A stretch of 64,000 nt of DNA from Tenacibaculum larymnensis (lineage in GTDB: Bacteria > Bacteroidota > Bacteroidia > Flavobacteriales > Flavobacteriaceae), in contig NZ_JAIWJY010000004.1 of NCBI RefSeq assembly GCF_028829235.1, positions 340,127 through 404,126 on the forward strand. The letters are read 5' to 3'. Positions 32,426-41,872 of this stretch are shown in pieces; position 1 is the first letter of the stretch; each line of letters begins with the position of its first letter. Below the pieces are notes generated by a model. The model made no database searches and was not told the DNA's origin. It worked only from the letters and a program-made list of their open reading frames with translations. The position numbers and the translations under genes were made by a program.

Positions 32426-34794
32426 AGATAAAATTAAGTATACTTTTTATATGCTTAGCGATGTCTATTTTTTCTCAAGAAAAGGTAGACATTTCTTTTA
32501 TTGATACACCTTTATTGGATGTATTAAAAGAAACAGAAACCAATTTTGGCGTAAAGTTTTCTTTTAATACAGAGATAATTCGTGGAAAAAACTTTTCTTT
32601 TAAAAAGAAAAAATGTGAGCTAGTATACCTTATAGGTGAAATTGAACGTCAAACTCCTTTAATTTTTAACCAAATTAATGAACGTTATTATTACATAACT
32701 AAAAATTCTAATTTCAAACTTAATGAGTACAATCTTTTAAAAGAGATACTTGTAACAAACTATATTACCTCTGGTATTAATAAAAAGAAAAATGGAGCTA
32801 TATCCATACTTCCTAAACAATTAGGTGTTCTTCCTGGTTTAACAGAACCAGATGTGTTAGAGAGTTTAAAAATTATTCCCGGTGTTCAAAGTCCTAACGA
32901 AACAGCAGCAGGTATTTATATAAGAGGTGGTACCCCTAATCAAAATTTAGTTTTGTGGGATGGTATAAAAATGTATTATTCTGGGCATTTCTTTGGAATG
33001 ATTTCTGCTTTCAATCCATATACAACCAAAGAAGTTACCTTATCTAAAAGTGGTACAGGTGCCAGATATGGAAATAGAGTTTCCGGTGTTATAGATATTA
33101 AAACAACAGAAAAAATACCAGAAAAAATCACAGGGAATTTTGGTTTGAATATGACGCATGCTGATGCTCTTATTACTGTTCCTTTTTCAGAAAAAACTGC
33201 ACTTTCTTTTTCAGCTCGAAGATCTTTTTCTGATGTTTTAAAGACATTTACTTTTGATAAGTTGTCTATGCGTGTTTTTCAAACATTTGATGATAATCAA
33301 GAGAACCAAATTATAGATAAAAGTATTAAGTTTGAAAGAGATAACGAATTTAAGTTTTCGGACTATACTACCAAGTTTATATACAGACCTAATGAAGATG
33401 AGTCTTTAAGCATCAGTTTCTTACACACAAGAAATCAAATGTTTAATGATTTTACAATTCCAACATACCAAGATAAATACAATGACAAATTAGATATCGA
33501 TAATACTGGTATAAGCGCAAACTGGAAGAAACAATCATCTGAAAAAAAGACCCACAGTATAAAAAGTTATTTTTCTAGTTTTCACTTAGATTATGTTGGT
33601 AACTACAATTACATAGATGATTACCTTATTTTATTGTCTTCAAAAAACAACTCATTAACTGATTTTGGTATTTCATATAACATGAACTACTCTTTTAATG
33701 ATAGAAAAGATTTATTTTGGGGTTATGAATTTACATCAACCAAAGCTGCTTATGAATTAAAATATTTAGCTGACGTAGAAGGTGAAAACCGATACTCTTC
33801 AATACAAAAAGATAAAGGAACAAACAACACTCATTCTATTTTTGCTGAATATTTATACGATAATGATGATTGGAATATAAACTCTGGAATTAGATTTAAT
33901 TACTTTTCTAAAATTGACAAGTTTGTTTTAGAGCCTAGGTTATATTTTGAGAAAAAACTTGCTTCAAGCTTAAGTATTAAAGCTTCTTTTGAACAAAAAC
34001 ATCAAACATTAAGTCAAATTATAGAATTTCAAACCTCTAGTTTAGGCTTTGATTTAGAAAACCAAATATGGGCTCAAGTTAATAACGACGATATTCCTCT
34101 GCAAAAAAGTTTGCAGGTTTCTACTGGAATCCTTTTTAATAAAGATAATTGGAAAATAGATATTGAACCATATTATAAAAAAGTTAGCGGTATGACATCG
34201 CAAACAAGTGGGTATAATGATCAAACTGATGACTTTTCTAATGGTAAGGGCAAAGTATATGGTATTGACTTACTAATTAATAAAAAAATTAACAATTACA
34301 GAACTTGGGTTAATTATTCATACACTAAAAATAGATTTAAGTTCTTAGATTTAGAAAACAAGTTTTTCCCTGCTAATCACGATATTACTAACTACTTTTC
34401 ATGGTCTCATGCCTACAAGTTAAATAATTACGAATTCTCTCTTGGATGGATTTATAGAACTGGTAATCCTTACACTGCTGTTAAAGAGTTTTATACTGAT
34501 GACGATGGGGCTCCTTACATTAACCTAGACTCAGATAATATCAATGCTCTTAGACTACCTAATTATAGTCGAATAGATGCTTCTATGACCTATTCTTTTA
34601 ACTTTTCTAAAAGATGGAAAGGTAAATTAGGGGTCTCTTTACTTAATATCTTCAATAATAAAAATATTTTAAGTAGAACCTATAACGCTATTCCTATTAG
34701 AAACTCAGATAACGAAATTGAATATAAACTAAAAGAAGTAGATAAAATGTCTTTAGGAGTAACTCCTAATTTTGTTTTCAGGATTCGTTTTTAA
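32422..34794 (+). CDS. TonB-dependent receptor with STN signalling domain
   Basis: This 790-residue outer-membrane protein has a signal peptide (ILFICLAMSIFSQ). An STN/secretin-type N-terminal domain (about 22-95, ISFIDTPLLDVLKETETNFGVKFSF) precedes the plug (about 115-240), with LKIIPGVQSPNETAAGIYIRGG and DGIKMYYSGHFFG. A beta-barrel of about 550 residues ends in aromatic Phe (FVFRIRF). The STN domain passes the ligand signal to the FecR protein encoded just upstream. The ligand (siderophore, glycan or other) is not evident. The gene overlaps fecR by 4 bp. Confidence 0.9.
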   Translation: MKIKLSILFICLAMSIFSQEKVDISFIDTPLLDVLKETETNFGVKFSFNTEIIRGKNFSFKKKKCELVYLIGEIERQTPLIFNQINERYYYITKNSNFKLNEYNLLKEILVTNYITSGINKKKNGAISILPKQLGVLPGLTEPDVLESLKIIPGVQSPNETAAGIYIRGGTPNQNLVLWDGIKMYYSGHFFGMISAFNPYTTKEVTLSKSGTGARYGNRVSGVIDIKTTEKIPEKITGNFGLNMTHADALITVPFSEKTALSFSARRSFSDVLKTFTFDKLSMRVFQTFDDNQENQIIDKSIKFERDNEFKFSDYTTKFIYRPNEDESLSISFLHTRNQMFNDFTIPTYQDKYNDKLDIDNTGISANWKKQSSEKKTHSIKSYFSSFHLDYVGNYNYIDDYLILLSSKNNSLTDFGISYNMNYSFNDRKDLFWGYEFTSTKAAYELKYLADVEGENRYSSIQKDKGTNNTHSIFAEYLYDNDDWNINSGIRFNYFSKIDKFVLEPRLYFEKKLASSLSIKASFEQKHQTLSQIIEFQTSSLGFDLENQIWAQVNNDDIPLQKSLQVSTGILFNKDNWKIDIEPYYKKVSGMTSQTSGYNDQTDDFSNGKGKVYGIDLLINKKINNYRTWVNYSYTKNRFKFLDLENKFFPANHDITNYFSWSHAYKLNNYEFSLGWIYRTGNPYTAVKEFYTDDDGAPYINLDSDNINALRLPNYSRIDASMTYSFNFSKRWKGKLGVSLLNIFNNKNILSRTYNAIPIRNSDNEIEYKLKEVDKMSLGVTPNFVFRIRF

Positions 34795-34796
34795 CT

Positions 34797-34828
34797 AAAA
34801 AAGACTTCACAAAATGTAAAGCCTTTTT
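34797..34828 (+). terminator. Terminator after the receptor gene
   Basis: AAAAAAGACTTCAC and GTAAAGCCTTTTTC form an imperfect stem with an internal mismatch, followed by T-rich sequence. It separates the receptor from the converging GlmU-like gene and may serve both. Confidence 0.55.
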
Positions 34829-34836
34829 CTTATAGT

Positions 34837-36012
34837 TTAATAGTTTCTATATTGTTTTGTTTCTTCAAAAACGTGTTCTAGAATTTGTTTTTCTCTCTCA
34901 TCGAACTCAATACCTCGTCTTTTCATTACTACATCGGCTACTTCAAAGACTTTATTTGTTTTATATTCAGTAAATCCTGAAGCTCCTCCCCAACTAAATG
35001 AAGGAACAAAATTTCTTGGAAACCCACTGCCAAAAATGTTCGCAGAAACACCAACAACTGTTCCTGTATTAAACATCGTATTAATTCCGCATTTTGAATG
35101 ATCTCCCATCATTAATCCACAGAATTGTAATCCAGTTTTAGCAAAACGACCAGTTTCATAATTCCATAACTTAACTTCAGCATAGTTATTTTTAAGGTTA
35201 GAATTATTACTATCTGCTCCTATATTACACCACTCCCCTAATACTGAGTTTCCTAAAAATCCGTCATGTCCTTTATTTGAATACCCAAATAATACTGAGT
35301 TGTTTACCTCTCCCCCTACTTTACAATAAGGTCCTAAAGTAGTAGCTCCATAAATTTTTGCCCCTAACTTTAATACTGAGTTTTCACACATGGCCAAAGC
35401 ACCTCGTACAACTACCCCTTCCATTATTTCAGCTTTCTTCCCAATATAAATTGGTCCAGTAGAAGCATTTAACGTAGCAAAAGTTAATTTTGCTCCCTTT
35501 TCTACAAAAATGTCATTTCTATTAACACAGTTAACAGTTTCAGGAATTGGTTGTGATTTTCTTCCTTCAGTAATTAAATCAAAATCAGCTCTAATTGCTT
35601 TATCATTTAATGAGAAAATATCCCAAGTATTTTTTATTTGAATTATATCATCTTCAAATTCTATATGCTCATAAGAAGAAAAATCTACTTCTTCTTGAGT
35701 ATCGGCAGCATAAAAAGCAATTACATCCTCTCCTTTGAAAATAGCTTGATTAGCTTGCAGGTTTTTTACCATTTCAACCAAAGGCTTAGTTGGCAAGAAA
35801 GAAGCATTTAACAATACATTTTCTTCCATTTCAACCATAGGGTATTTTTCTTCTAAATACTCTTCCGTTACAGTTGTAGTTGTTAAACCTAAATATTTTT
35901 CCCACTTTTCTCTAATGGTTAAAATCCCTACTCTAATATCGGCTACTGGTCTCGTATATGTAAATGGTAATAAGGCTGTGCGTACATCACCATCAAATAA
36001 AATATAATTCAT
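34837..36012 (-). CDS. GlmU-family putative sugar nucleotidyltransferase
   Basis: This 391-residue protein starts at MNYILFDGDVRTALLPFTYTRPVADIRVGILTIREKW; the frame is open 8 codons further upstream, but the methionine before NYILFDG is the natural start. The N-terminal part is a GlmU-like, shortened nucleotidyltransferase-like domain. The C-terminal part (about 180-370) has hexapeptide-repeat features (IYIGKKAEIMEGVVVRGALAMCENSVLKLGAKIYG), giving a left-handed beta helix. Flavobacterial homologues are annotated GlmU family; which sugar is used is unknown. Confidence 0.75.
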   Translation of the reverse strand: MNYILFDGDVRTALLPFTYTRPVADIRVGILTIREKWEKYLGLTTTTVTEEYLEEKYPMVEMEENVLLNASFLPTKPLVEMVKNLQANQAIFKGEDVIAFYAADTQEEVDFSSYEHIEFEDDIIQIKNTWDIFSLNDKAIRADFDLITEGRKSQPIPETVNCVNRNDIFVEKGAKLTFATLNASTGPIYIGKKAEIMEGVVVRGALAMCENSVLKLGAKIYGATTLGPYCKVGGEVNNSVLFGYSNKGHDGFLGNSVLGEWCNIGADSNNSNLKNNYAEVKLWNYETGRFAKTGLQFCGLMMGDHSKCGINTMFNTGTVVGVSANIFGSGFPRNFVPSFSWGGASGFTEYKTNKVFEVADVVMKRRGIEFDEREKQILEHVFEETKQYRNY

Positions 36013-36116
36013 ATTAATCATTTTTTGAAGCATCACAAACTTACCACTTTCAATTCATTTTACAAGTCAAAATATAAACCTTACTTTTGTTATTATACAT
36101 TCTTCAATATGTTACT

Positions 36117-36503
36117 ATGAAAAAAATTTTAGGATTAATTTTAATTGGCATTGCTCTTATAGCAGCGCTATACTATGCTTTTATTTATTTTGTTCCTTAT
36201 AGTGAAGGTGTTCGCTCAGGTGAACTCATTAAAATTAGCTATAAAGGTGTAGTAGTAAAAACTTGGGAAGGCGAAATTAGCCAAGGTATTTCTGGGGCAC
36301 AAATTTTTGCCTTTTCTGTAGAAGACAACAAAAAAGAAGTTATAGAGAAACTTCAAGAATACCAAGGTCGCTATGTAAAAGTTACTTACAAAGAGCGTTT
36401 TGGAACTTTCTTTTGGTTAGGTGACACAAAGTATTTTATAACTCATGTTGAAGAAGAACAATCTCCTCACTTTAGAGGAATAAGAAAAGATAATGAACAA
36501 TAA
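36117..36503 (+). CDS. Small one-helix membrane protein, unknown
   Basis: This 128-residue protein starts at MKKILGLILIGIALIAALYYAFIYFVP, one transmembrane helix; the frame open from 36087 adds ten residues that do not fit a signal. The body (SEGVRSGELIKISYKGVVVKTWEGEISQGI) is conserved in flavobacteria and is often misnamed 6-phosphogluconate dehydrogenase; no dehydrogenase motif is present. Its stop overlaps the next start by 11 bp, so it is co-translated with the thioesterase. Confidence 0.7.
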   Translation: MKKILGLILIGIALIAALYYAFIYFVPYSEGVRSGELIKISYKGVVVKTWEGEISQGISGAQIFAFSVEDNKKEVIEKLQEYQGRYVKVTYKERFGTFFWLGDTKYFITHVEEEQSPHFRGIRKDNEQ

Positions 36504-37041
36504 TATTTATAGAAATATAGAAGATACCCGCATTACTATTTCTGAGTTAATGCTTCCTTCTCATGCTAATTTTAGTGGTAAAATTCACGGAGGATATATT
36601 TTAAAGCTAATGGATCAAATTGCATTTGCTTGTGCCTCTAAACATTCAGGAACCTATTGTGTAACAGCATCTGTAGATACCGTTAATTTTATAAACCCTA
36701 TTGAAGTAGGCGAATTAGTTACCATGAAGGCCTCTATTAATTATGTTGGAAAAACTTCAATGGTAGTTGGGATACGTGTGGAAGCACAAAATATACAAAC
36801 AGGAAAGACCAAGCACTGTAATTCTTCTTATTTTACTATGGTTGCCAAAAAGGATAATGGTGACAATGCCAAAGTTCCTGGAATTATTATTAATGATGAT
36901 AATGAAATGCGTCGCTTTCTAGAAGCTATCCATAGAATTAAGATGAAAAAAAATAGACAAGAGAAGTTTGATAATGATAATTTTACTGCTCAAAACTACA
37001 TCGAAGAGCTTAAAAATTATAACGTGAAGATTGAATTATAA
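36493..37041 (+). CDS. Acyl-CoA thioesterase (hotdog fold)
   Basis: This 182-residue cytosolic protein shows the BACH-like hotdog pattern: FSGKIHGGYILKLMDQIAFACASKHSG and VTASVDTVNFINPIEVGELVTMKASINYVGKTSM. HGG and DQ are the usual active-site region of acyl-CoA hydrolases. It should hydrolyse acyl-CoA to free acid and CoA; chain preference is unknown. It overlaps the membrane-protein gene by 11 bp and ends 2 bp before the cyclase gene, so the three form one operon. Confidence 0.87.
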   Translation: MNNNIYRNIEDTRITISELMLPSHANFSGKIHGGYILKLMDQIAFACASKHSGTYCVTASVDTVNFINPIEVGELVTMKASINYVGKTSMVVGIRVEAQNIQTGKTKHCNSSYFTMVAKKDNGDNAKVPGIIINDDNEMRRFLEAIHRIKMKKNRQEKFDNDNFTAQNYIEELKNYNVKIEL

Positions 37042-37043
37042 CT

Positions 37044-37736
37044 ATGACTGAAATTATAGATCTAAGTCAAGATATTTTTGACGGAATGCCAGTTTATAAA
37101 AGTCTTCCACAAGTTAAAATGTCTGTGCACAATACCCATGAAGAATGGGACGGAATTAAAAATCCTACTACTAAAACTCCTGCTGTATATAAACTAGAAA
37201 TGGGAGAACACACAGGAACTCATGTTGACGCTTTAAACCATATGGCTGCTAAACATGAAGGAAAATCTATAGATACTATGCCACTTTCTATGTTTTATAC
37301 TGAAGGTATTTGTTTAGATTTTTCTCATAAAAACTTACAGGAATTAATTACTTCTGAAGAAGTTAAAGAACAGTTAGAAAAAGAAAAACTCAGCATAAAA
37401 AAAGGTGATACTGTTCTTATTTGTACAAACCACTACGCTAAACATTTTAATACTGAAAACTGGGGAAAAGGTCCAGGTATTACAGCTGAATGTGCCACTT
37501 GGCTTGGAGAACAAAAAATTGCTGCTTTTGGTGTAGAAACTATGTCTCCTGGTGTTCCTAAAGTATCCAACAAAAAAGTACATCATATTTGTGGAGAAAT
37601 GGGGTTTACTCATTATGAAAACATGATAAACCTTGATAAATTAATAGGCAGAGGCAGATTTCGCTTTATAGCCTTACCTTTAAAAATTAGAGGAGGAACA
37701 GGATCGCCAGTAAGAGCGGTCGCTATTTTTGAATAA
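37044..37736 (+). CDS. Cyclase-family (kynurenine formamidase-like) hydrolase
   Basis: This 230-residue protein has the metal-binding signature GEHTGTHVDALNHM (HxGTHxDxxxH) at about 55-67, and DLSQDIFDGMPVY at the start, both typical of the cyclase/Mn-dependent formamidase superfamily. GKGPGITAECATWLGE later supplies further active-site residues. Members hydrolyse N-formylkynurenine or other amides; without other kynurenine genes the substrate is open. It starts 2 bp after the thioesterase gene. Confidence 0.85.
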   Translation: MTEIIDLSQDIFDGMPVYKSLPQVKMSVHNTHEEWDGIKNPTTKTPAVYKLEMGEHTGTHVDALNHMAAKHEGKSIDTMPLSMFYTEGICLDFSHKNLQELITSEEVKEQLEKEKLSIKKGDTVLICTNHYAKHFNTENWGKGPGITAECATWLGEQKIAAFGVETMSPGVPKVSNKKVHHICGEMGFTHYENMINLDKLIGRGRFRFIALPLKIRGGTGSPVRAVAIFE

Positions 37737-37765
37737 AACATTCTACTTTTTAATTTAACTTTTAC

Positions 37766-37797
37766 TTATCCATATAACTACACAGTTATATGGATAA
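37766..37797 (+). terminator. Hairpin after the thioesterase operon
   Basis: A perfect 14-bp stem (37766-37779 and 37784-37797) with a 4-nt loop lies about 30 bp past the cyclase stop. The T-rich tract after it is poor, so termination is possible but not certain. Confidence 0.5.
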
Positions 37798-37950
37798 TGT
37801 GTTTTTGGTCTACTTCCTTATAACCATATTTTTACTCTTCTTTTCAAGGAAAAATATATCATATCTACAATATATAACCTATAGAAAAAGAGGGAAAACC
37901 CCTCCTTTAAAACCATTCTTTTGCATTCTCCTAAAAAACAAGTCTCAAAG

Positions 37951-37958
37951 TAACTTTG
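37951..37958 (+). promoter_or_regulatory. -7 promoter element of the STN-protein gene
   Basis: TAACTTTG matches TAnnTTTG and lies 37 nt before the ATG at 37996. A TTTG occurs at 37920, farther upstream than usual (27 nt), so the -33 element is doubtful. Confidence 0.45.
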
Positions 37959-37995
37959 TAAACTAATAATCAACTCATTAACTTAAAACACTGTA

Positions 37996-39084
37996 ATGAA
38001 AAAACTAACTATTGTAGTAATCTGTTTACTTATGACTAATTATTTGTTTTCACAACAAGTAAACATTAAGTATAACGTTAACAACCACACCTTATCAGGT
38101 AAATTAAACAGAACCCCTATTTCTTCAGTTATAAAAGAGCTTTCTAAACAAAACTTTCTTTTATTTATAGTTGGAGACAATAAAAAATTTAATGTCACAG
38201 GTCAATTAGCAAACACACCTGTTGATCGTGCCCTTTCAGAAATCATTCCTTCTAACATCAAATACTTTTATAAGATAGACTCTAAAGAGGGAGAAAAAAA
38301 TATGATTTCTAAAACTACTAACAATTTAGTAAGCTTAAAAACTTCAAAATTACTCTTACTAAAACAAACAAATGATAAAAACAAAAATATAGACAAAAAC
38401 AAGCCTAAATTGGGAGTCAGTACTAACTTACTTCAAGTAAAAAGAATTAACACTTTTAAGAACATAAAAAATGTTAAAGATCCTTTTAAACCTAAAAATG
38501 TAAGGTTTAGAGGTACTACAGCAATGAGTAAATCTGGAGGAATTAAACCTGCTTCTGCTAGGAGTATTAGGAAAATTGACAATCTATCTCCTGAACTTAG
38601 ATTACAAAACAAAAAAAACAGAGTCAGTAAAAAACACTTAGTAGTAACATACAAAATTACTAACAACGGAATGACTCCTGTTTCAAAAACTGAAGCAGAA
38701 GGTAGTTACTCTTTACCAACTGAAGAATCTGGAGATTGGGCCATCATTGGCTTAGATGGTAATAATACTGTGCTTGCTGAAACTTTTGAAAACCCTCTTA
38801 ATTATAGAACAATCTTTGATCCTAAAAAAAGTGATCATAAAGAGTTCACCGCAAAAGAAGCTTATGTTTCTGTAAAGATGCCTATTAAATACAAATCTAA
38901 AGTAGCTTCAGAAAAATTAGATTTAAAACTAGTTAAGTTTAAAGATGTTTCTAAAGCTAAAAATGTTTTACAAAGAGTAAATAGGAAGCAATTAAGAAAA
39001 AGTGATTTAAACTCCTCTTTTCAAATCGTAAGAACAGCTCCTAAAGCTGACTTTTCTAAACTGAAAAAAATTACTAACCAATAA
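37996..39084 (+). CDS. Secreted protein with STN-like N-terminal domain
   Basis: This 362-residue protein has a signal peptide (LTIVVICLLMTNYLFSQ). The mature start QVNIKYNVNNHTLSGKLNRTPISSVIKELSKQNFLLFIVGD resembles an STN/secretin short domain as found in TonB receptors and secretins, but no receptor follows. The middle (about 100-220) is low-complexity and basic. The end (about 220-340) looks like a beta-sandwich (KKHLVVTYKITNNGMTPVSKTEAEG). It lies 9 bp upstream of the M64 peptidase gene, so a partner or chaperone role is likely. Confidence 0.6.
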   Translation: MKKLTIVVICLLMTNYLFSQQVNIKYNVNNHTLSGKLNRTPISSVIKELSKQNFLLFIVGDNKKFNVTGQLANTPVDRALSEIIPSNIKYFYKIDSKEGEKNMISKTTNNLVSLKTSKLLLLKQTNDKNKNIDKNKPKLGVSTNLLQVKRINTFKNIKNVKDPFKPKNVRFRGTTAMSKSGGIKPASARSIRKIDNLSPELRLQNKKNRVSKKHLVVTYKITNNGMTPVSKTEAEGSYSLPTEESGDWAIIGLDGNNTVLAETFENPLNYRTIFDPKKSDHKEFTAKEAYVSVKMPIKYKSKVASEKLDLKLVKFKDVSKAKNVLQRVNRKQLRKSDLNSSFQIVRTAPKADFSKLKKITNQ

Positions 39085-39093
39085 TCAGAAAAA

Positions 39094-41181
39094 ATGAAAA
39101 ACCTACATAAAACACTAATAATATTAATGACCTTTCTAGCTGTTACGGCTTATTCACAAACAAAAAGCACCTTACTTTATAATGGAAGTTCAGCATCAAA
39201 ATTTGATATTGTATTCATGGGAGATGGATTTACTTCATCTAACCAAACTGAATTTAATAATTTGGTTGCAGATTATTTTAAAGCAATGTTTACACATGAA
39301 AACGGTAATTTAGACAATGTTTTATCTGAATTACAAGATGCTTTTAATGTATACAGAGTAAACTTAAACTCAAGTCAATCAGGAGTAACTCAATACACAT
39401 GTGACAATGACGACTGTAGTAACAATCCAGCTAGTAGTAGAAATACAGCACTAAACTTTAGATATTCAGGATGTTGGAATTGTTGTTGGATGTCAAAATC
39501 TGGAAATACCGATACCAAAATTAATAACGCTTTAAGCACAGTTGGTTTATCTGGTGCTGATTTTGTAGTGGTTATCTTAAATGAATCTGGTTTTGGAGGT
39601 TGCTCTTATGGTAAAGTTTTATCTATTACCAAATCTACTAGTAACAATGTATTATTACATGAATTAGGGCACTCAGTTGGTAAACTAGCCGACGAATATT
39701 CTAGACCTGGTTGTTTTAGCGGAACCAATCCTTCTGCAGTTAATGTTGATAAAAATAATAATCCAAACAAGTGGAATAAATTTGCTAGAAGTACTGTAAC
39801 TACTGGATCTCCATCTGAATATAATGTAGATGGATTTGAAGGTGGACGCTATAATACAACGTGTATTTACCGTCCTTCAACCAATAGCACAATGAGAGGA
39901 AACACCAACCTTTTTAATCCACCAAGTTATAACGAATTCTGGAAAAGAAATAAATCAAAAAGTAATTACAATTTTAACAAACCAATAGTAGGTAATTTTC
40001 AAGGAAATAGCTATAACGATGTGGTACTTCACTATGGAAACTATATTGCAGCCTACCCTACCGAACACCCAAAAGGTTTTACAGGTAGTGGAGCAAACAT
40101 AACGCGTCCCGCTAACTCTTATGTAACCACAAAAAGGGTTAAAGGTCCAGGTGGCACATGGTATGTATCTTCAAAAGACAAGTTTTATGTAGGAGATTTT
40201 ACTGGTGATGGCTACGATGACTTACTTGTATTCTATCCTAATAATCAATATTCAAGATTAGGAATATTAAAATCAACTCCTGATGGGTTTGAATGTGTTA
40301 AAAAGATATATTACAACCTTCCTGGTTGGCAGATGCGTAATGGTGATGAATTTTTTATTGCTGATTTTAACGGAGATGGAAAAGATGATTTTTACATTTT
40401 TAATGCTACTAACTGGAATCAAGGGTATATGGGAATGTTCAAGTCAACTGGTAGTAACTTTTCTTATGTAAGAAGATACGACAAATATTTACCTGGTCAT
40501 TACATGAGTTCTACTGATAAGTATTTTGTAGCTGATTATACGGGTGATAATAAAGAAGAATTGGTATTATTTAATACAAGTTCTAAAGTTACCAGAATGT
40601 TTAAATCTACAGGAAGTTCACTAACAAAAACCAAAGAATATTTTGCTAGTTTACCAGGCTGGACAAGTAAATCTGGTGATAAATACCATATTGCTGACAT
40701 TAATGGAGACGGAAAAGATGACGTCTATATTTTTAATGGTACAAACTGGGGGCCTGAATATCTATTATTGCTTAGATCTGACGGAAATGAATACAAATAT
40801 ATTAAAAGATATAATGATGCTTTACCAGGTTGGAATATGAATAACCGTGATAAGTTTTATGTTGCTGATATTAATGGTGATGGAAAAGATGATTTATATG
40901 TATTCAATAATCAAGATTGGTCTACTCAATACTTAGGACGTGTAATTACCAATGGTAGTACAGTAAGTGTAAACTATCAAAGCGACTGGATTGGTGGCTG
41001 GAATCTTGGAAGTAGTGATAAATTAATTGTAGACAACCGTAAAACAGGAAAAGACAACTTATTTATACACAATACTAACTGGTTTGCTTACATGTGGCCA
41101 GGTTCATCTAACATGTACATAAAAGGAATGTATAAAGATTATATACATGCATTTAAGTATCATGATTATGGATGGTATTAA
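39094..41181 (+). CDS. M64-family metallopeptidase with FG-GAP/VCBS repeats
   Basis: This 695-residue protein has a signal peptide (IILMTFLAVTAYSQ). The peptidase domain (about 28-290) contains the zinc motif LLHELGHSVGKLADEY with His189, Glu190 and His193, and DEY after it as in IgA-peptidase-like M64 proteins. It starts with FDIVFMGDGF, also typical. From about 310 to the end, five or more FG-GAP/VCBS repeats carry calcium-binding DxNGDGKDD loops (FNGDGKDDFYIF, INGDGKDDVYIF, INGDGKDDLYVF). No obvious T9SS C-terminal tail is seen. It is probably a secreted or surface protease. It is 9 bp after the STN-like protein gene. Confidence 0.85.
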   Translation: MKNLHKTLIILMTFLAVTAYSQTKSTLLYNGSSASKFDIVFMGDGFTSSNQTEFNNLVADYFKAMFTHENGNLDNVLSELQDAFNVYRVNLNSSQSGVTQYTCDNDDCSNNPASSRNTALNFRYSGCWNCCWMSKSGNTDTKINNALSTVGLSGADFVVVILNESGFGGCSYGKVLSITKSTSNNVLLHELGHSVGKLADEYSRPGCFSGTNPSAVNVDKNNNPNKWNKFARSTVTTGSPSEYNVDGFEGGRYNTTCIYRPSTNSTMRGNTNLFNPPSYNEFWKRNKSKSNYNFNKPIVGNFQGNSYNDVVLHYGNYIAAYPTEHPKGFTGSGANITRPANSYVTTKRVKGPGGTWYVSSKDKFYVGDFTGDGYDDLLVFYPNNQYSRLGILKSTPDGFECVKKIYYNLPGWQMRNGDEFFIADFNGDGKDDFYIFNATNWNQGYMGMFKSTGSNFSYVRRYDKYLPGHYMSSTDKYFVADYTGDNKEELVLFNTSSKVTRMFKSTGSSLTKTKEYFASLPGWTSKSGDKYHIADINGDGKDDVYIFNGTNWGPEYLLLLRSDGNEYKYIKRYNDALPGWNMNNRDKFYVADINGDGKDDLYVFNNQDWSTQYLGRVITNGSTVSVNYQSDWIGGWNLGSSDKLIVDNRKTGKDNLFIHNTNWFAYMWPGSSNMYIKGMYKDYIHAFKYHDYGWY

Positions 41182-41201
41182 TAAGTAATTTTATAAAAAA
41201 A

Positions 41202-41237
41202 AAGAATAACACGGTTAATTTTATCCGTGTTATTCTT
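41202..41237 (+). terminator. Terminator after the M64 gene
   Basis: A perfect 13-bp stem (41202-41214 and 41225-41237) is followed by T-rich sequence about 20 bp past the peptidase stop. The next lipoprotein gene starts 27 bp later, so it needs its own promoter or read-through. Confidence 0.75.
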
Positions 41238-41264
41238 AATTTTAAAAACTATAAAGTCTTTATT

Positions 41265-41816
41265 ATGAAACATTTTGCTTTATTACCTTTAACTTTCCTA
41301 TTTCTCACTTTAAACTGTAAAAATTATACGTCTAAAAAATCACAAAGCGATTTTAACTCATCACAAAGTATTTCTAAAACACAAGATTATTATTTCACTG
41401 TTAATTTTGAATTTACAAAAGAGGATTACCAACTGATTTCGAAGTCTCAAAATGAAGGTAATTTGTTATTTGATGTTCAAATTCCTACGGATATGTTTTT
41501 AGTAGCGTATAAAAATGAAAAATTATTCTTTTACAGTGAATTGAATGATCCACTGACCATAAGACCTGTGGGAGAACAAGAGATAGAAAAAACTATAGAG
41601 AGTGGCTCAGAAAACATCAATTTACCTAAAAAATTTGCTCAAAAAAGCAATATCAAACAACTTGAAATCTATATTTATAAAGTAAATGGATATATGGAGA
41701 ACTTTGATACCGAAGTTTACTCAAAAGAAAAGATGAAGCAATTAGAAAAAGAGAAGCTTATTGAAAAAAGGTATACCATTGACGCTAAGAAATTAGTTAA
41801 CTTTTTAAACCAATAA
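41265..41816 (+). CDS. Lipoprotein of unknown function
   Basis: This 183-residue protein has a lipoprotein signal (LLPLTFLFLTLNC, Cys about 17). The start at 41265 is chosen because the longer open frame from 41172 would run through the terminator hairpin and precede the signal peptide with 31 unrelated residues. The body has no recognised domain; it is charged, with a Lys/Glu-rich end (KMKQLEKEKLIEKR). It follows the M64 terminator and ends at a bidirectional terminator before carB. Confidence 0.6.
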   Translation: MKHFALLPLTFLFLTLNCKNYTSKKSQSDFNSSQSISKTQDYYFTVNFEFTKEDYQLISKSQNEGNLLFDVQIPTDMFLVAYKNEKLFFYSELNDPLTIRPVGEQEIEKTIESGSENINLPKKFAQKSNIKQLEIYIYKVNGYMENFDTEVYSKEKMKQLEKEKLIEKRYTIDAKKLVNFLNQ

Positions 41817-41817
41817 A

Positions 41818-41848
41818 AAAATCCGAAGTTTATTAAACTTCGGATTTT
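41818..41848. terminator. Bidirectional terminator between lipoprotein and carB
   Basis: A perfect 14-bp stem (41818-41831 and 41835-41848) with a 3-nt loop has an A-rich left flank and a T-rich right flank, serving the lipoprotein gene and the converging carB. Confidence 0.8.
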
Positions 41849-41872
41849 ATCTATTTTAATTCTAAAACGCTT

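Noticed and set aside
36087..36116. 6-phosphogluconate dehydrogenase label and longer start for the small membrane protein
   Set aside because: The product has one helix and no NADP or sugar-phosphate site; the name seems to be a carried-over error, and the signal-like helix starts at 36117.
37374..37613. Minus-strand ORF inside the cyclase gene
   Set aside because: It is a frame shadow with an unlikely composition and no neighbouring signal; the plus-strand cyclase has clear motifs.
41172..41264. Longer frame for the lipoprotein gene
   Set aside because: It passes through the terminator hairpin at 41202-41237, and the lipoprotein signal begins at 41265.
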